Shown in pieces: positions 16,224 through 24,222 of a stretch of DNA of 40,085 nt. A program made the translations under genes and the position numbers. The DNA lies in the NCBI GenBank assembly GCA_903789415.1, contig CAIFEG010000017.1, positions 622 to 40,706 on the forward strand, in the 5' to 3' direction. The notes beneath the pieces were generated by a model. The model searched no databases and was not told the DNA's origin. It saw nothing but the letters and a program-made list of their open reading frames with translations. Origin of the DNA: an uncultured Eggerthellaceae bacterium. GTDB lineage: Bacteria > Actinomycetota > Coriobacteriia > Coriobacteriales > Eggerthellaceae. Within the stretch, counting starts at the first letter, position 1. Every line of letters starts with the position of its first letter.

Positions 16224-18341
16224 ATGCCAGACGAAAAGTCTTATGGTTGGGCTGGCAAAATCCTGCGTGTAAATTTAAGCACGGGGGATATATCTACAAT
16301 GCCAACTGAACCTTATAAACCATTTATTGGTGGTATGGGTATTGCCAACAAGATTATGTATGACGAGGTTCCCGCTGATACTGATCCATTTTCCGAGGCA
16401 AGCAAAATCGTATATGCAGTTGGACCACTCACCGCTTCTGGCGTCCCACTGGCTGGACGTATGACTATCGCAAGTCTTTCAACATTTACCGAAGGACATT
16501 TGATCGTCGATAGCCACACAGGCGGAATGTTGGGCGCTCGCATTAAGCAAGCTGGATACGATGCCATTATTGTTGAAGGCATTTCAGACCATCCGGTATA
16601 CATTAATATTGTCGATGATGACGTTCAGATTAAAGATGCATCATTTGTATGGGGCATGGGCACACGTGAAACAACCGCTGCGCTCAACCGCGCAGAAAGC
16701 ACGAAGGCGTGCGTCGCATGCATCGGACCTGCGGGCGAGAATTTGCTTCCATATGCATGCATGCTTAACTCTCGTAACCATTCAGCTGGCGCTGGTTTGG
16801 GTGCCGTCATGGGTTCTAAGAAACTCAAGGCACTCGTTGTCGAAGGCAATAAACCAGTGTATGTTTCCGATCCTCAAGCAGTTGCTGATCTTTCAGACTA
16901 CATGCTTCGTGAGATCATTGGTTCAAACAACAACCATGTTGTTCCTTGCACACAACAGGAATGGGCAGAGTATTACGACGAGGGTTCTCGTTGGACTTCT
17001 GAGTATGGCTTGGATTGGCAACTTGCAGAAGGCGGTCCTGTTGAGACTGGTGAACCTAAACCAGGCGAGCTCAATACCGTCGGCTATCGTTGCATGAAAT
17101 CCAAGAAGGACTTGGGCAGACTTGCTGCAGACTACACCATCAAGATGAATGGTTGTCACAGCTGCCCAATTCACTGCTACAGCGACCTGCGCAACCAGGC
17201 TTCTGCTGCTGCAGGCGGCGAAGAAATCGCTGGCAACACCTGCGTTCCTAACTTCCCATGGCAGTATATGGAAGGCATTCTGCACACGGGCATCACGCAG
17301 AAGAATATGCCTGAGGCGTTCATCAACTGGAACAATGCGATTGGTACCTGCGTTGATGAGCTGGGCTTGTGGTGCAACTACGCACAGCTCTACCGCGATA
17401 TCGCTCACTGCATCCAGGCAGGCATTTTCCAGCGTGTGCTTCCTGCAGATGAATACAACATGTTTGACTGGACGAAGTTCAATGCAGACAACCAGGATCC
17501 ATCTGTTATGGTTCAGATCCTTCGTCATATTGCTCGTAACGACAACGAAATGTCTTACATTGCATATGGTCCTATCGTTTGGACGAGACGTTGGAACGAC
17601 GAGAACTGGTTCAACGAGCAGCCAAGCCAGCTGATCAACTATCGTGGTTGGCCGGTACACCATGCACTTGAGTGCTTCGGTCAGGTTGGTCTTCTGTACA
17701 ACATGCTGTTCAACCGCGACGATATGGTTCACTCTGCCGTTAACTTCCAAGGTTGCGGACTTCCTATTGATGTGAAGAAATCCATCGCAGCTGAGGTTTG
17801 GGGCGGCGAAGATGCAGTCGATCCAGACAGAAACTACACGCCGATGAACGAGCACAAGGCACGCTTTGCGTGGTGGAGCGCGGTTACCGATGTTCTTCAT
17901 GACTCACTGGTTATCTGCAACTGGGTATGGCCAATGACGATGAGCCCATCGAAGGATCGTAACTATCGTGGCGACCTGGACTTGGAGTCGAAGTTCTTCA
18001 AGGCAGTCACGGGCATTGATATGACAACCGATCAGCTCTATGACGCAGGTAACAAGATCATTACCCTGCAACGCTGCAACACCATTCGCGGCATGCACAC
18101 CAATGATCTTCGCCACCAGCACGACGTTGTAACTGATTGGGTATTTAACATCAATCCTGGTCAGGCTGCATTTACCCCTGGCACCATCAAGATGGAGCGT
18201 AACGACTGGGAAACTGCACTTACCATGTTCTATCAACAATTCGGCTGGGATCCGAATACCGGAGCTCCAACCGCAGAACAGCTCGACAACTACGACATGC
18301 AGGATGTCCGAGCAGAGCTGCAGTCGTTAGATCTGATGTAG
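16224..18341 (+). CDS. Aldehyde:ferredoxin oxidoreductase family enzyme (YdhV-like)
   Basis: 705 residues. The ATG at 16224 has GGAGAG at the right distance; the frame is open further upstream but without a ribosome site. The N-terminus (YGWAGKILRVNLSTGDI, then FIGGMGIANKIMYDEVP) and the segment MLNSRNHSAGAGLGAVMGS are very like E. coli YdhV. The Fe-S ligands C311-x2-C314-x3-C318 and C511 (QGCGLP) are present. Family members carry a tungsten or molybdenum pterin cofactor and oxidise aldehydes, or run in reverse, with ferredoxin-like partners; the YdhV substrate is uncertain. No signal peptide, so it is cytoplasmic. Codon use is strongly biased (CGT for Arg), which suggests high expression. 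Divergent from a YdhY-like gene and followed by a strong terminator. Confidence 0.93.
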   Translation: MPDEKSYGWAGKILRVNLSTGDISTMPTEPYKPFIGGMGIANKIMYDEVPADTDPFSEASKIVYAVGPLTASGVPLAGRMTIASLSTFTEGHLIVDSHTGGMLGARIKQAGYDAIIVEGISDHPVYINIVDDDVQIKDASFVWGMGTRETTAALNRAESTKACVACIGPAGENLLPYACMLNSRNHSAGAGLGAVMGSKKLKALVVEGNKPVYVSDPQAVADLSDYMLREIIGSNNNHVVPCTQQEWAEYYDEGSRWTSEYGLDWQLAEGGPVETGEPKPGELNTVGYRCMKSKKDLGRLAADYTIKMNGCHSCPIHCYSDLRNQASAAAGGEEIAGNTCVPNFPWQYMEGILHTGITQKNMPEAFINWNNAIGTCVDELGLWCNYAQLYRDIAHCIQAGIFQRVLPADEYNMFDWTKFNADNQDPSVMVQILRHIARNDNEMSYIAYGPIVWTRRWNDENWFNEQPSQLINYRGWPVHHALECFGQVGLLYNMLFNRDDMVHSAVNFQGCGLPIDVKKSIAAEVWGGEDAVDPDRNYTPMNEHKARFAWWSAVTDVLHDSLVICNWVWPMTMSPSKDRNYRGDLDLESKFFKAVTGIDMTTDQLYDAGNKIITLQRCNTIRGMHTNDLRHQHDVVTDWVFNINPGQAAFTPGTIKMERNDWETALTMFYQQFGWDPNTGAPTAEQLDNYDMQDVRAELQSLDLM

Positions 18342-18379
18342 GAACTGGCGAAATCGTTCGCTGCATGAGATAGTTTCAG

Positions 18380-18410
18380 AACCCCTTGGAGAAATCCAAG
18401 GGGTTTCTTT
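18380..18410 (+). terminator. Rho-independent terminator of the aldehyde oxidoreductase gene
   Basis: AACCCCTTGGA and TCCAAGGGGTT form an 11-bp perfect stem with a GAAA tetraloop, followed by TCTTT. It lies between convergent genes and may also act weakly on the minus strand for the LuxR gene ending at 18423. Confidence 0.95.
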
Positions 18411-18422
18411 ATGCCCTTTTAC

Positions 18423-19946
18423 CTAATTTACTTTGAGGTAGTCAAGGATTGCTTGGCGGGAATGAAGCCCCGTCTTTGCATAGATGCGCTTGATGTGCGC
18501 ATGAACGGTGCCCGGTGAAATACAAAGCTCATCGGCGACCTTCTGCTGTGTATGGCCCATTGCATAAAGTGTCAACACTTCAACCTCGCGATCAGACAAC
18601 AAGAACTGTTTTCCAAGTTCTTCGATGTCGGTTTGCATGGCCTTCATGCGAACATCTTCCATTGTTTCAGGAGCAGATTCGTTGTCGATGCCCATGAAAC
18701 GCTTAACAAACCGTGAGTTTTTGGCCTTGAGTTCTTTTTCATCGCTCGCATCGTTAATCTTGATTAGTTGCGTAAATACGACCTGCGATGATGCCACGAT
18801 ACAGCAGGTAATCACCACGGTAATCTCCAGTGGATCAAACCCCCAACCGTTGAATAAGAAGAGCTCTCCCCTGCGCGCAAGGGCGCGCGAAAACAAGAAC
18901 ACCGTGAATCCGCCAATCGCGTAGAAGAACGGATCGCGCCATCCATATCCCATAAATGCAGCGACACCAAAACACGTATACATCACCATGATGGCGTTGA
19001 GGACGGTGGTTGCCACTGCTCCTACTTCAAGTGTGTTCGGGAAAACCGTATAGAGAAGCAGCGCCGTGCACGCAAGCGCCTGCATGACAATCCAGGAATA
19101 GGTACTGACGACTTTTCTGTTTCTTCTGAGAGCAACGACAACGATGAGGGCGCACACGATAATGACCAGGAAGAAGTAGGCAAATCGCGAAGGTGCAGAA
19201 AATGCGATTGGTTGCCCCGCAGGATAGCCGCGCAGAAGCCCAATTACGATGGCCATAAACCCAATGCCTAAGGCAAGGGCGGTGAGGAATCGTTTGCTGG
19301 AGGCATTATCTTTCACGAAATCAGTAAGGAGATCGCGCCCAAATTCAGGTCTGACCTGGAAGGGGCGCTTCACTTTACGAGCAGACAGCATAAAGGCGAA
19401 TTGGCAAAGCGTAAGAATTGCCGCCGTAAAATCATCGAAGGGATTAGGAACGTAGACGCATATGAATAGCACGACTTCGCTTACCGCCATCCCAATGGCG
19501 ATGATTCCCAGCGTCGTTAGCATGTTTGCTCCACGTATATAGCGAATCCAATACGCAATCATGAACATGCCGAATATCTCGTTAACGATATGCAGCACGA
19601 TGATGAACGTTTCAGATGAATTCGGATTCTGTGTTGCCAGTCCCAACGCCACCAGCAATGCAGCCTGCAATACAATGGACGCACGCATCATTCGATTTAC
19701 TTGGCGTTTAGAAAACGATATATTGAGCGCCACCATGATCGCAAGCACAATCATGAAAAATGCGATCATGACCAGCGCAGAACCATCGGTGTTGATTCCG
19801 TCATCGGTAAAGTGGTAGCTCCCGTAACTTCCGATGATGATGCTGCATCGAGCGCATGCGAGACCTAGAAACGTCGCCCAAAAAGACTTTATGAGATATT
19901 GCAAACCATCTTTAAAGCCCAATGATGCTGTTTTCTCAGAAGCCAC
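18423..19946 (-). CDS. Membrane-bound LuxR-family transcriptional regulator
   Basis: About 507 residues. The GTG at 19946 is preferred because AAGGAGG lies just before it; an upstream ATG at 20033 has no such site. About 400 residues with 11-12 hydrophobic segments are followed by a C-terminal LuxR helix-turn-helix (LLSDREVEVLTLYAMG, then QQKVADELCISPGTVHAHIK). This architecture, many-pass membrane sensor plus LuxR domain, is common in Eggerthellaceae, where such genes sit beside specific respiratory molybdoenzymes; there they are thought to sense small molecules. It is convergent with the aldehyde oxidoreductase and divergent from the gene at 20270, which are the likely targets. No kinase or receiver domain is present, so signal and DNA binding are in one chain. 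Confidence 0.92.
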   Translation of the reverse strand: MASEKTASLGFKDGLQYLIKSFWATFLGLACARCSIIIGSYGSYHFTDDGINTDGSALVMIAFFMIVLAIMVALNISFSKRQVNRMMRASIVLQAALLVALGLATQNPNSSETFIIVLHIVNEIFGMFMIAYWIRYIRGANMLTTLGIIAIGMAVSEVVLFICVYVPNPFDDFTAAILTLCQFAFMLSARKVKRPFQVRPEFGRDLLTDFVKDNASSKRFLTALALGIGFMAIVIGLLRGYPAGQPIAFSAPSRFAYFFLVIIVCALIVVVALRRNRKVVSTYSWIVMQALACTALLLYTVFPNTLEVGAVATTVLNAIMVMYTCFGVAAFMGYGWRDPFFYAIGGFTVFLFSRALARRGELFLFNGWGFDPLEITVVITCCIVASSQVVFTQLIKINDASDEKELKAKNSRFVKRFMGIDNESAPETMEDVRMKAMQTDIEELGKQFLLSDREVEVLTLYAMGHTQQKVADELCISPGTVHAHIKRIYAKTGLHSRQAILDYLKVN

Positions 19947-20269
19947 GCACCCTCCTTGCGAAAGTTTCAAAGAAAGAAGTCTGTGTATAGAAAAATCTGT
20001 ACTGTTTATAGACAAAATAATTACCAAAAGCAATTTTTGATACTACTTCAATTACACAGGAATGAAAATAATTCCAGGGTCAAATTCATGAAAATGAGAA
20101 AATCAAACACACGAACACCCGTTCAGCAACGAAAAAATTACGAACCCACCAACGGAATGCACGAATCCATGTTACGAATCTGACATAAATTGGTTTTTAC
20201 CCTCAAAGAGGATAGGGATCCCCTGCCCTTTACGGGCACAATGAAACCGAAATAAGGGGGGATATATAA
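19947..20269. promoter_or_regulatory. Divergent control region between LuxR gene and the gene at 20270
   Basis: 323 bases without a supported gene. Five ACGAA words occur at 20111, 20129, 20140, 20161 and 20174. TACCCT (20198-20203) and AGGGATCCCCT (20214-20224) resemble the motif upstream of the aldehyde oxidoreductase. A small hairpin TGCCC-TTTAC-GGGCA (20224-20238) follows, then AAGGGGGGATATATAA before the ATG. Confidence 0.55.
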
Positions 20270-21343
20270 ATGGAAGAAAATTCATCGCTGCAAGATGAAG
20301 AAAAAGATTCATCAAACGAAAAAGATTCGTTAAATTCTTCTGTGAATTCGAACGCCGACACATCTTCAGCCAACGCCGCAATCTCTTCGGATAAGGTGTC
20401 GGATGAGGCTAATTCTGAGGCTCCTTCGAACGCAATCCCAAATAATGCGCAAGAAATTCTAGACCAGCAAGACGCTCAGCAACAAGAAACAAACCAAGAG
20501 CCAGAAAAGACTCCTGAACAGCTGCAAACTGAAGCCGAAGTGAATGCGCTTAAGGGAGTGTTTGCGGACATTCGCCATCAATCGCGCATGAGCAATTTGG
20601 TTACGCCGGACCGTTGGGCGGAACGCGCAATGATTCCCGAGCATCTGAGCAGCCAGCAATTCGTCGACTTGGTTTTTGATGTGATTGCCACGGGTGGTGT
20701 CGCAGAAAAGTCCGAATCGGAAGATTCCGGCGCGGATGAAGATGCAAATGCAGCAGATGGCTCGGCGGCAGAAGACACACAGGCTGTGCAGGGCAAAGCA
20801 CCTCAGACATCCGAGGTTTCGGCAGACGATGCAGCATCTGATCAGGAAGGCGATTCGTCGGGCGAAGATATGACCGCTGATGCTGATGAGGCGGATGCAG
20901 AGAATTCAGAACCAGTCGGGGCACTTGCCGCTATTAAGGCGGGAATAGTTTCTATTCCTTGCTCTGATATCGTTTCCATGGAAGGTAAAGATACGATGTA
21001 TCTTTACTCGAACAAGCTGATGACCGACGTGTATGCGCGCTGGGCATTTCTCGCAAACGAGGATGACCGCGTAGCCACGTTTGTGGAATGCGTGCGTCAA
21101 GAATCAAAGACATACCCGCGCCCGATGATCTATCGTGCCCTGACGCACCATCCGTTTGATCTTACCGAAGACGAAGTCTTAGATGCATGGAAGGCCACGC
21201 AAGAGACGAATCTGTATCCTGATATCAAATCGTGCACCGCGAGCAATGGCGATGTGTATTTCTATTCGGATAAATACCTCGACGAAAATTATGCAAAGGC
21301 ATTAGCCGAGTATTACTCCGTCGAACGTTACATGAGTCCATAA
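20270..21343 (+). CDS. Acidic cytoplasmic protein of unknown function with duplicated motif
   Basis: 357 residues with no family I recognise. The first 80 residues are a Ser/Asn/Glu/Gln-rich, probably disordered tail. A second acidic linker (Glu, Asp, Ala) splits a folded part in two (about residues 90-140 and 215-357). The C-terminal part holds two similar units: DTMYLYSNKLMTDVYARW and GDVYFYSDKYLDENYAKA, about 75 residues apart. No signal peptide, membrane segment or cysteine cluster is seen. It is the first gene downstream of the LuxR divergent region and precedes the IscU-like gene by 51 bases, so the two are probably co-transcribed. Placement beside the aldehyde oxidoreductase suggests a maturation or chaperone role, but this is only an inference. 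Confidence 0.8.
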   Translation: MEENSSLQDEEKDSSNEKDSLNSSVNSNADTSSANAAISSDKVSDEANSEAPSNAIPNNAQEILDQQDAQQQETNQEPEKTPEQLQTEAEVNALKGVFADIRHQSRMSNLVTPDRWAERAMIPEHLSSQQFVDLVFDVIATGGVAEKSESEDSGADEDANAADGSAAEDTQAVQGKAPQTSEVSADDAASDQEGDSSGEDMTADADEADAENSEPVGALAAIKAGIVSIPCSDIVSMEGKDTMYLYSNKLMTDVYARWAFLANEDDRVATFVECVRQESKTYPRPMIYRALTHHPFDLTEDEVLDAWKATQETNLYPDIKSCTASNGDVYFYSDKYLDENYAKALAEYYSVERYMSP

Positions 21344-21394
21344 ACCACATGACATTTTCTGTTTGTCATTTACGTTGTTATTGAAAGGAACACT

Positions 21395-22051
21395 ATGCCC
21401 AAGAGCGAAGTTCGAAACTTATATATGGACGTTCCCGACCGTCATGTCATCAGGACACAAGACGTGTACCAAACGCAGACTGAAATCGGTGTGCGCCAGT
21501 ATTCAGATACCTTGCTTCATGTGGTTGCAAACTATCAGAACAGTGGAATTCCTGAGGGATGTAACGCTGAAGGAATGGCCGGAAAGTCAAAGCACGGCGA
21601 GATTGCATGCCAGATTTATGCGGTCATCAATCCGAAGACACGCACCATCGACCACATCGGGTTCCGCAGCCGCGGTTGTTTATCCATTACCGCATGTGCA
21701 AGCCAAATTTGTGTAATGGCGCATGGGCTCACAATCCAGCGTGCACTCACCATTACTCCTGATGATATTAAACAATCGCTTGATGGCGTGCCATACGACA
21801 AAGAAGACACCCCGGTGTTTGCGGTAGAGGCGCTGCACGCGGCAATTGGCGACTTCTTGCTGTCAGAAGGCGGACTTGAGCTGCAACAGAAGGAAGCTCC
21901 CTGCGATGTCGATGGCATGAACTGCTTACTTTGCGAACACTGCAGCCTGCGTAACCTGCGTATGGATTGGATCGTAGAGCATCGCGAAGATGCCGACAAA
22001 GTGAAAAGCTCAACGACCGCAAAGAACGCAACCGAAAAAAGCGAGAAGTAA
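21395..22051 (+). CDS. IscU/NifU-N-like Fe-S scaffold-type protein with extra cysteine cluster
   Basis: 218 residues. Residues about 30-155 fit the IscU/NifU N-terminal fold: GEIACQIYAVI (C72, matching the first scaffold cysteine), IDHIGFRSRGCLSITACAS (C95, matching the second), then FAVEALHAAIGDFL, matching the C-terminal helix. The third scaffold cysteine, expected just before that helix, seems to be replaced (DTPVFAVEAL). Instead a C170-x6-C177-x2-C180-x2-C183 cluster is added near the C-terminus. The start has GAAAGGAACACT upstream. It may build or deliver an Fe-S cluster for the neighbouring oxidoreductases. No IscS or other isc/suf gene is in the window. The C-terminal 25 residues are charged and probably disordered. 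Confidence 0.82.
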   Translation: MPKSEVRNLYMDVPDRHVIRTQDVYQTQTEIGVRQYSDTLLHVVANYQNSGIPEGCNAEGMAGKSKHGEIACQIYAVINPKTRTIDHIGFRSRGCLSITACASQICVMAHGLTIQRALTITPDDIKQSLDGVPYDKEDTPVFAVEALHAAIGDFLLSEGGLELQQKEAPCDVDGMNCLLCEHCSLRNLRMDWIVEHREDADKVKSSTTAKNATEKSEK

Positions 22052-22062
22052 TTTCGTCAATC

Positions 22063-22113
22063 GTGCTTGGTACGCCCTGCTTCCTGCGCAGCAAAAGGCA
22101 GGGCGTAGAGCAC
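22063..22113 (+). other. Stem-loop after the IscU-like gene
   Basis: TACGCCCTGC (22071-22080) pairs with GCAGGGCGTA (22098-22107), extended outward by GTGCT and AGCAC. No U-run follows, so it is not a standard terminator. It may stabilise the mRNA or form part of a larger structure with the hairpin at 22132-22161. Confidence 0.5.
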
Positions 22114-22131
22114 CTAAAAGCGTAATGCAAT

Positions 22132-22170
22132 GCACCTATTCTCGTTTCCTGGAGTAGGTGCTTCTTATTT
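22132..22170 (+). terminator. Probable terminator after the IscU-like gene
   Basis: GCACCTA (22132-22138) and TAGGTGC (22155-22161) pair, with an inner CTC/GAG, followed by TTCTTATTT. A second GCACCTA copy at 22110-22116 could pair with the same 3' arm, so alternative folds exist. Confidence 0.55.
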
Positions 22171-22171
22171 C

Positions 22172-22185
22172 CGAAAACGTTTTCG
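22172..22185. promoter_or_regulatory. Perfect 14-bp palindrome CGAAAACGTTTTCG, operator-like
   Basis: The site is fully symmetric with a central CG, the form seen in LacI/GalR-family operators. It lies 166 bases before the ABC transporter start, upstream of a possible -10 at 22309-22317 (TGATATTAT). No LacI-type gene is in the window. Confidence 0.4.
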
Positions 22186-22351
22186 ACCTCTCTTCAACAG
22201 CAGAAATTCTGATACCTTTTTCTATTCGAGCATATTTTTCGTCAAATATTTGATTGTTTCTATGACAAATTGAAGACTTTAAATTCCTCATTTAGCACGC
22301 TGAGAACGTGATATTATCTTTTTTAAATCTATTCTTATCTGGGGATAATAC

Positions 22352-23431
22352 GTGGATCAGCATAATGAAGAACATAAATCTGGCTTTTCAGAATCTTCCG
22401 GGTCTGAGGCCGTGCTTGTTTCATCACATGCGAAACATGCGAATGTGATCATTGCTGGTCTCGCGGTGCTTGTTGTTGTCATCATGTTTGTCTCGCTTGC
22501 CTTGGGCCGATTCTCTATACCGCCCGACCAAGCGGTAAAAATGATTCTGAATAACATTGTTCCCATCAACCAAACCTGGACCGACCAGCAAGCGGCGTTG
22601 TTTTTTAACGTGCGCCTGCCTCGTGTTTTGATGGCGCTGCTCGTTGGATGCTGTCTTTCGGTCGCCGGTGCCGCATACCAAGGAACCTTTCAGAACCCCC
22701 TGGTAGCTCCCGATATTTTAGGCGCAAGCCAAGGTGCTGCATTTGGTGCAGCGGTTGCAATTCTGATGCATTTTTCCGATTGGGGCATTTCGATCAACGC
22801 ATTTTGCTGGTCGCTCTTTACGGTTTTTCTTGTTCTTGTCATCAGTGCACATGCGCGGGGAAATCACATCACCGTCGTGGTGTTGGCGGGCGTTATGGTA
22901 AGTTCCCTGTTCTCTGCAGGTGTGTCATATGCAAAATTGGTCGCCGACCCCAATGATGAACTCGCGGAAATCACGTATTGGCTGATGGGAAGCGTCACAG
23001 GAGCTTCCATGTCGGGAATCGCTAACGTGTTTCCCATCATGCTTGTGGGAAGTATCATTCTTTTCGTGGTTCGCTGGCGCATCAATATCTTGACCATGGG
23101 CGACGACGAAGCCGCAACCATGGGTGTGAATGCGCGCAAGATTCGTCTTCTTATCATCATTGCCGCCACGTTAGTAACGGCGGCAAGCGTATGTGTGACC
23201 GGAATGATTGGCTGGGTTGGTCTAGTTATTCCGCACCTATGCCGCATGCTGGTCGGCGCTGATTATCGAAAACTCATTCCTGCATCGATGCTGATGGGTT
23301 CAGGATTTTTATTGCTGGTAGATGATATCGCACGCCTGGCAACGGCCCAGGAAATTCCTATCGGAATTCTGACCGCATTTGTAGGTGCTCCATTCTTCTT
23401 ATTCCTTATCACAAGAAAGAAGCGTGCATGA
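22352..23431 (+). CDS. BtuC/FecCD-type ABC importer permease
   Basis: 359 residues with about ten membrane segments and a 30-residue polar N-terminus. Family marks include FNVRLPRVLMALLVGCCLSVAGAAYQGTFQNPL near the start of the transmembrane domain (read as two parts, RLPRVLMALLVG and GAAYQGTFQNPL) and GMIGWVGLVIPHLCRMLVG near the end. These are typical of importers of iron-siderophores, cobalamin and, in the MolBCA branch, molybdate/tungstate. The start is GTG with GGGGAT upstream. The stop overlaps the ATPase start (ATGA). The setting among molybdopterin and aldehyde oxidoreductase genes makes an oxyanion substrate plausible but unproven. Confidence 0.93.
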   Translation: MDQHNEEHKSGFSESSGSEAVLVSSHAKHANVIIAGLAVLVVVIMFVSLALGRFSIPPDQAVKMILNNIVPINQTWTDQQAALFFNVRLPRVLMALLVGCCLSVAGAAYQGTFQNPLVAPDILGASQGAAFGAAVAILMHFSDWGISINAFCWSLFTVFLVLVISAHARGNHITVVVLAGVMVSSLFSAGVSYAKLVADPNDELAEITYWLMGSVTGASMSGIANVFPIMLVGSIILFVVRWRINILTMGDDEAATMGVNARKIRLLIIIAATLVTAASVCVTGMIGWVGLVIPHLCRMLVGADYRKLIPASMLMGSGFLLLVDDIARLATAQEIPIGILTAFVGAPFFLFLITRKKRA

Positions 23432-24210
23432 GCATTGACGTTAAACATGTAAGTTTTTCATACGGCAAACACGAAGTGTTGCATGATGTGTCATTTGAGA
23501 TTCCCGATTCCACGCTGGTAAATGTATTGGGGCCAAATGGCGTAGGCAAGTCTACCCTGTTCAGATGTATTTTATGTCTCAATAATACCTATACGGGACA
23601 AATCCTTGTCAATGGCAAAGACATTCGCAACATGTCGGTGAAAGAACGTGCGCGGGAAATCTCCTATATTCCGCAGTCGCATACGCCTGTCTATGACTAC
23701 GAAGTCATAGATGTGGTGACGATGGCCACGGGACATGAGCTCAAGCTGTTGGCAAACCCGGGCAAAACGCAGCTCGAACATGCCTATGAAGCACTCGAGC
23801 GTGTGGGAATCGAAAAATTTGCGCATCGTACGTATACGCAGATTTCTGGTGGCGAGCAGCAGCTGGTGTTGATTGCAAGAGCACTCGCCCAAAACGCAAA
23901 GACAATCATCATGGATGAGCCAACGAGTGCATTGGATTATGGCAACACGGTACGCGTTCTTTCCTGCGTGAAAGAGCTCGCTCACGAAGGCTTGTCCATC
24001 ATTCAGTCAACTCACAATCCCGACCAAGCATTTCTATATTCCGGTCGCACGCTGGTGCTTTCGAATGGAAGGGTTATGGCTTACGGAGACCCGCGCGACA
24101 TCATAACGTCAGAGCTGATCAGCAAGCTCTATCACGTCGACGTTGACGTTCAATCGCTTTACAACGACAAGGTGCGTGTATGCATCCCTGTTGATCAAAT
24201 CCACGATTAG
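23428..24210 (+). CDS. ABC importer ATPase (FepC/BtuD-type)
   Basis: 260 residues. Walker A GPNGVGKST (35-43), Q-loop in SYIPQSHTP, signature ISGGEQQ (139-145), Walker B TIIMDEP with E164, and H-loop H196 (STHNPDQ) are all intact. It powers import through the permease encoded just upstream, with which it overlaps by an ATGA. It lies 12 bases before the binding-protein gene. It is cytoplasmic and membrane-associated. The order permease-ATPase-binding protein is a normal one for this importer class. Confidence 0.95.
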   Translation: MSIDVKHVSFSYGKHEVLHDVSFEIPDSTLVNVLGPNGVGKSTLFRCILCLNNTYTGQILVNGKDIRNMSVKERAREISYIPQSHTPVYDYEVIDVVTMATGHELKLLANPGKTQLEHAYEALERVGIEKFAHRTYTQISGGEQQLVLIARALAQNAKTIIMDEPTSALDYGNTVRVLSCVKELAHEGLSIIQSTHNPDQAFLYSGRTLVLSNGRVMAYGDPRDIITSELISKLYHVDVDVQSLYNDKVRVCIPVDQIHD

Positions 24211-24222
24211 AAAGAAGGAGAA

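Noticed and set aside
16923-17900. 325-codon open frame on the minus strand inside the aldehyde oxidoreductase gene
   Set aside because: The plus-strand frame encodes a clear YdhV-like enzyme with all Fe-S ligands. The antisense frame has no recognisable motif and is explained by biased codon use.
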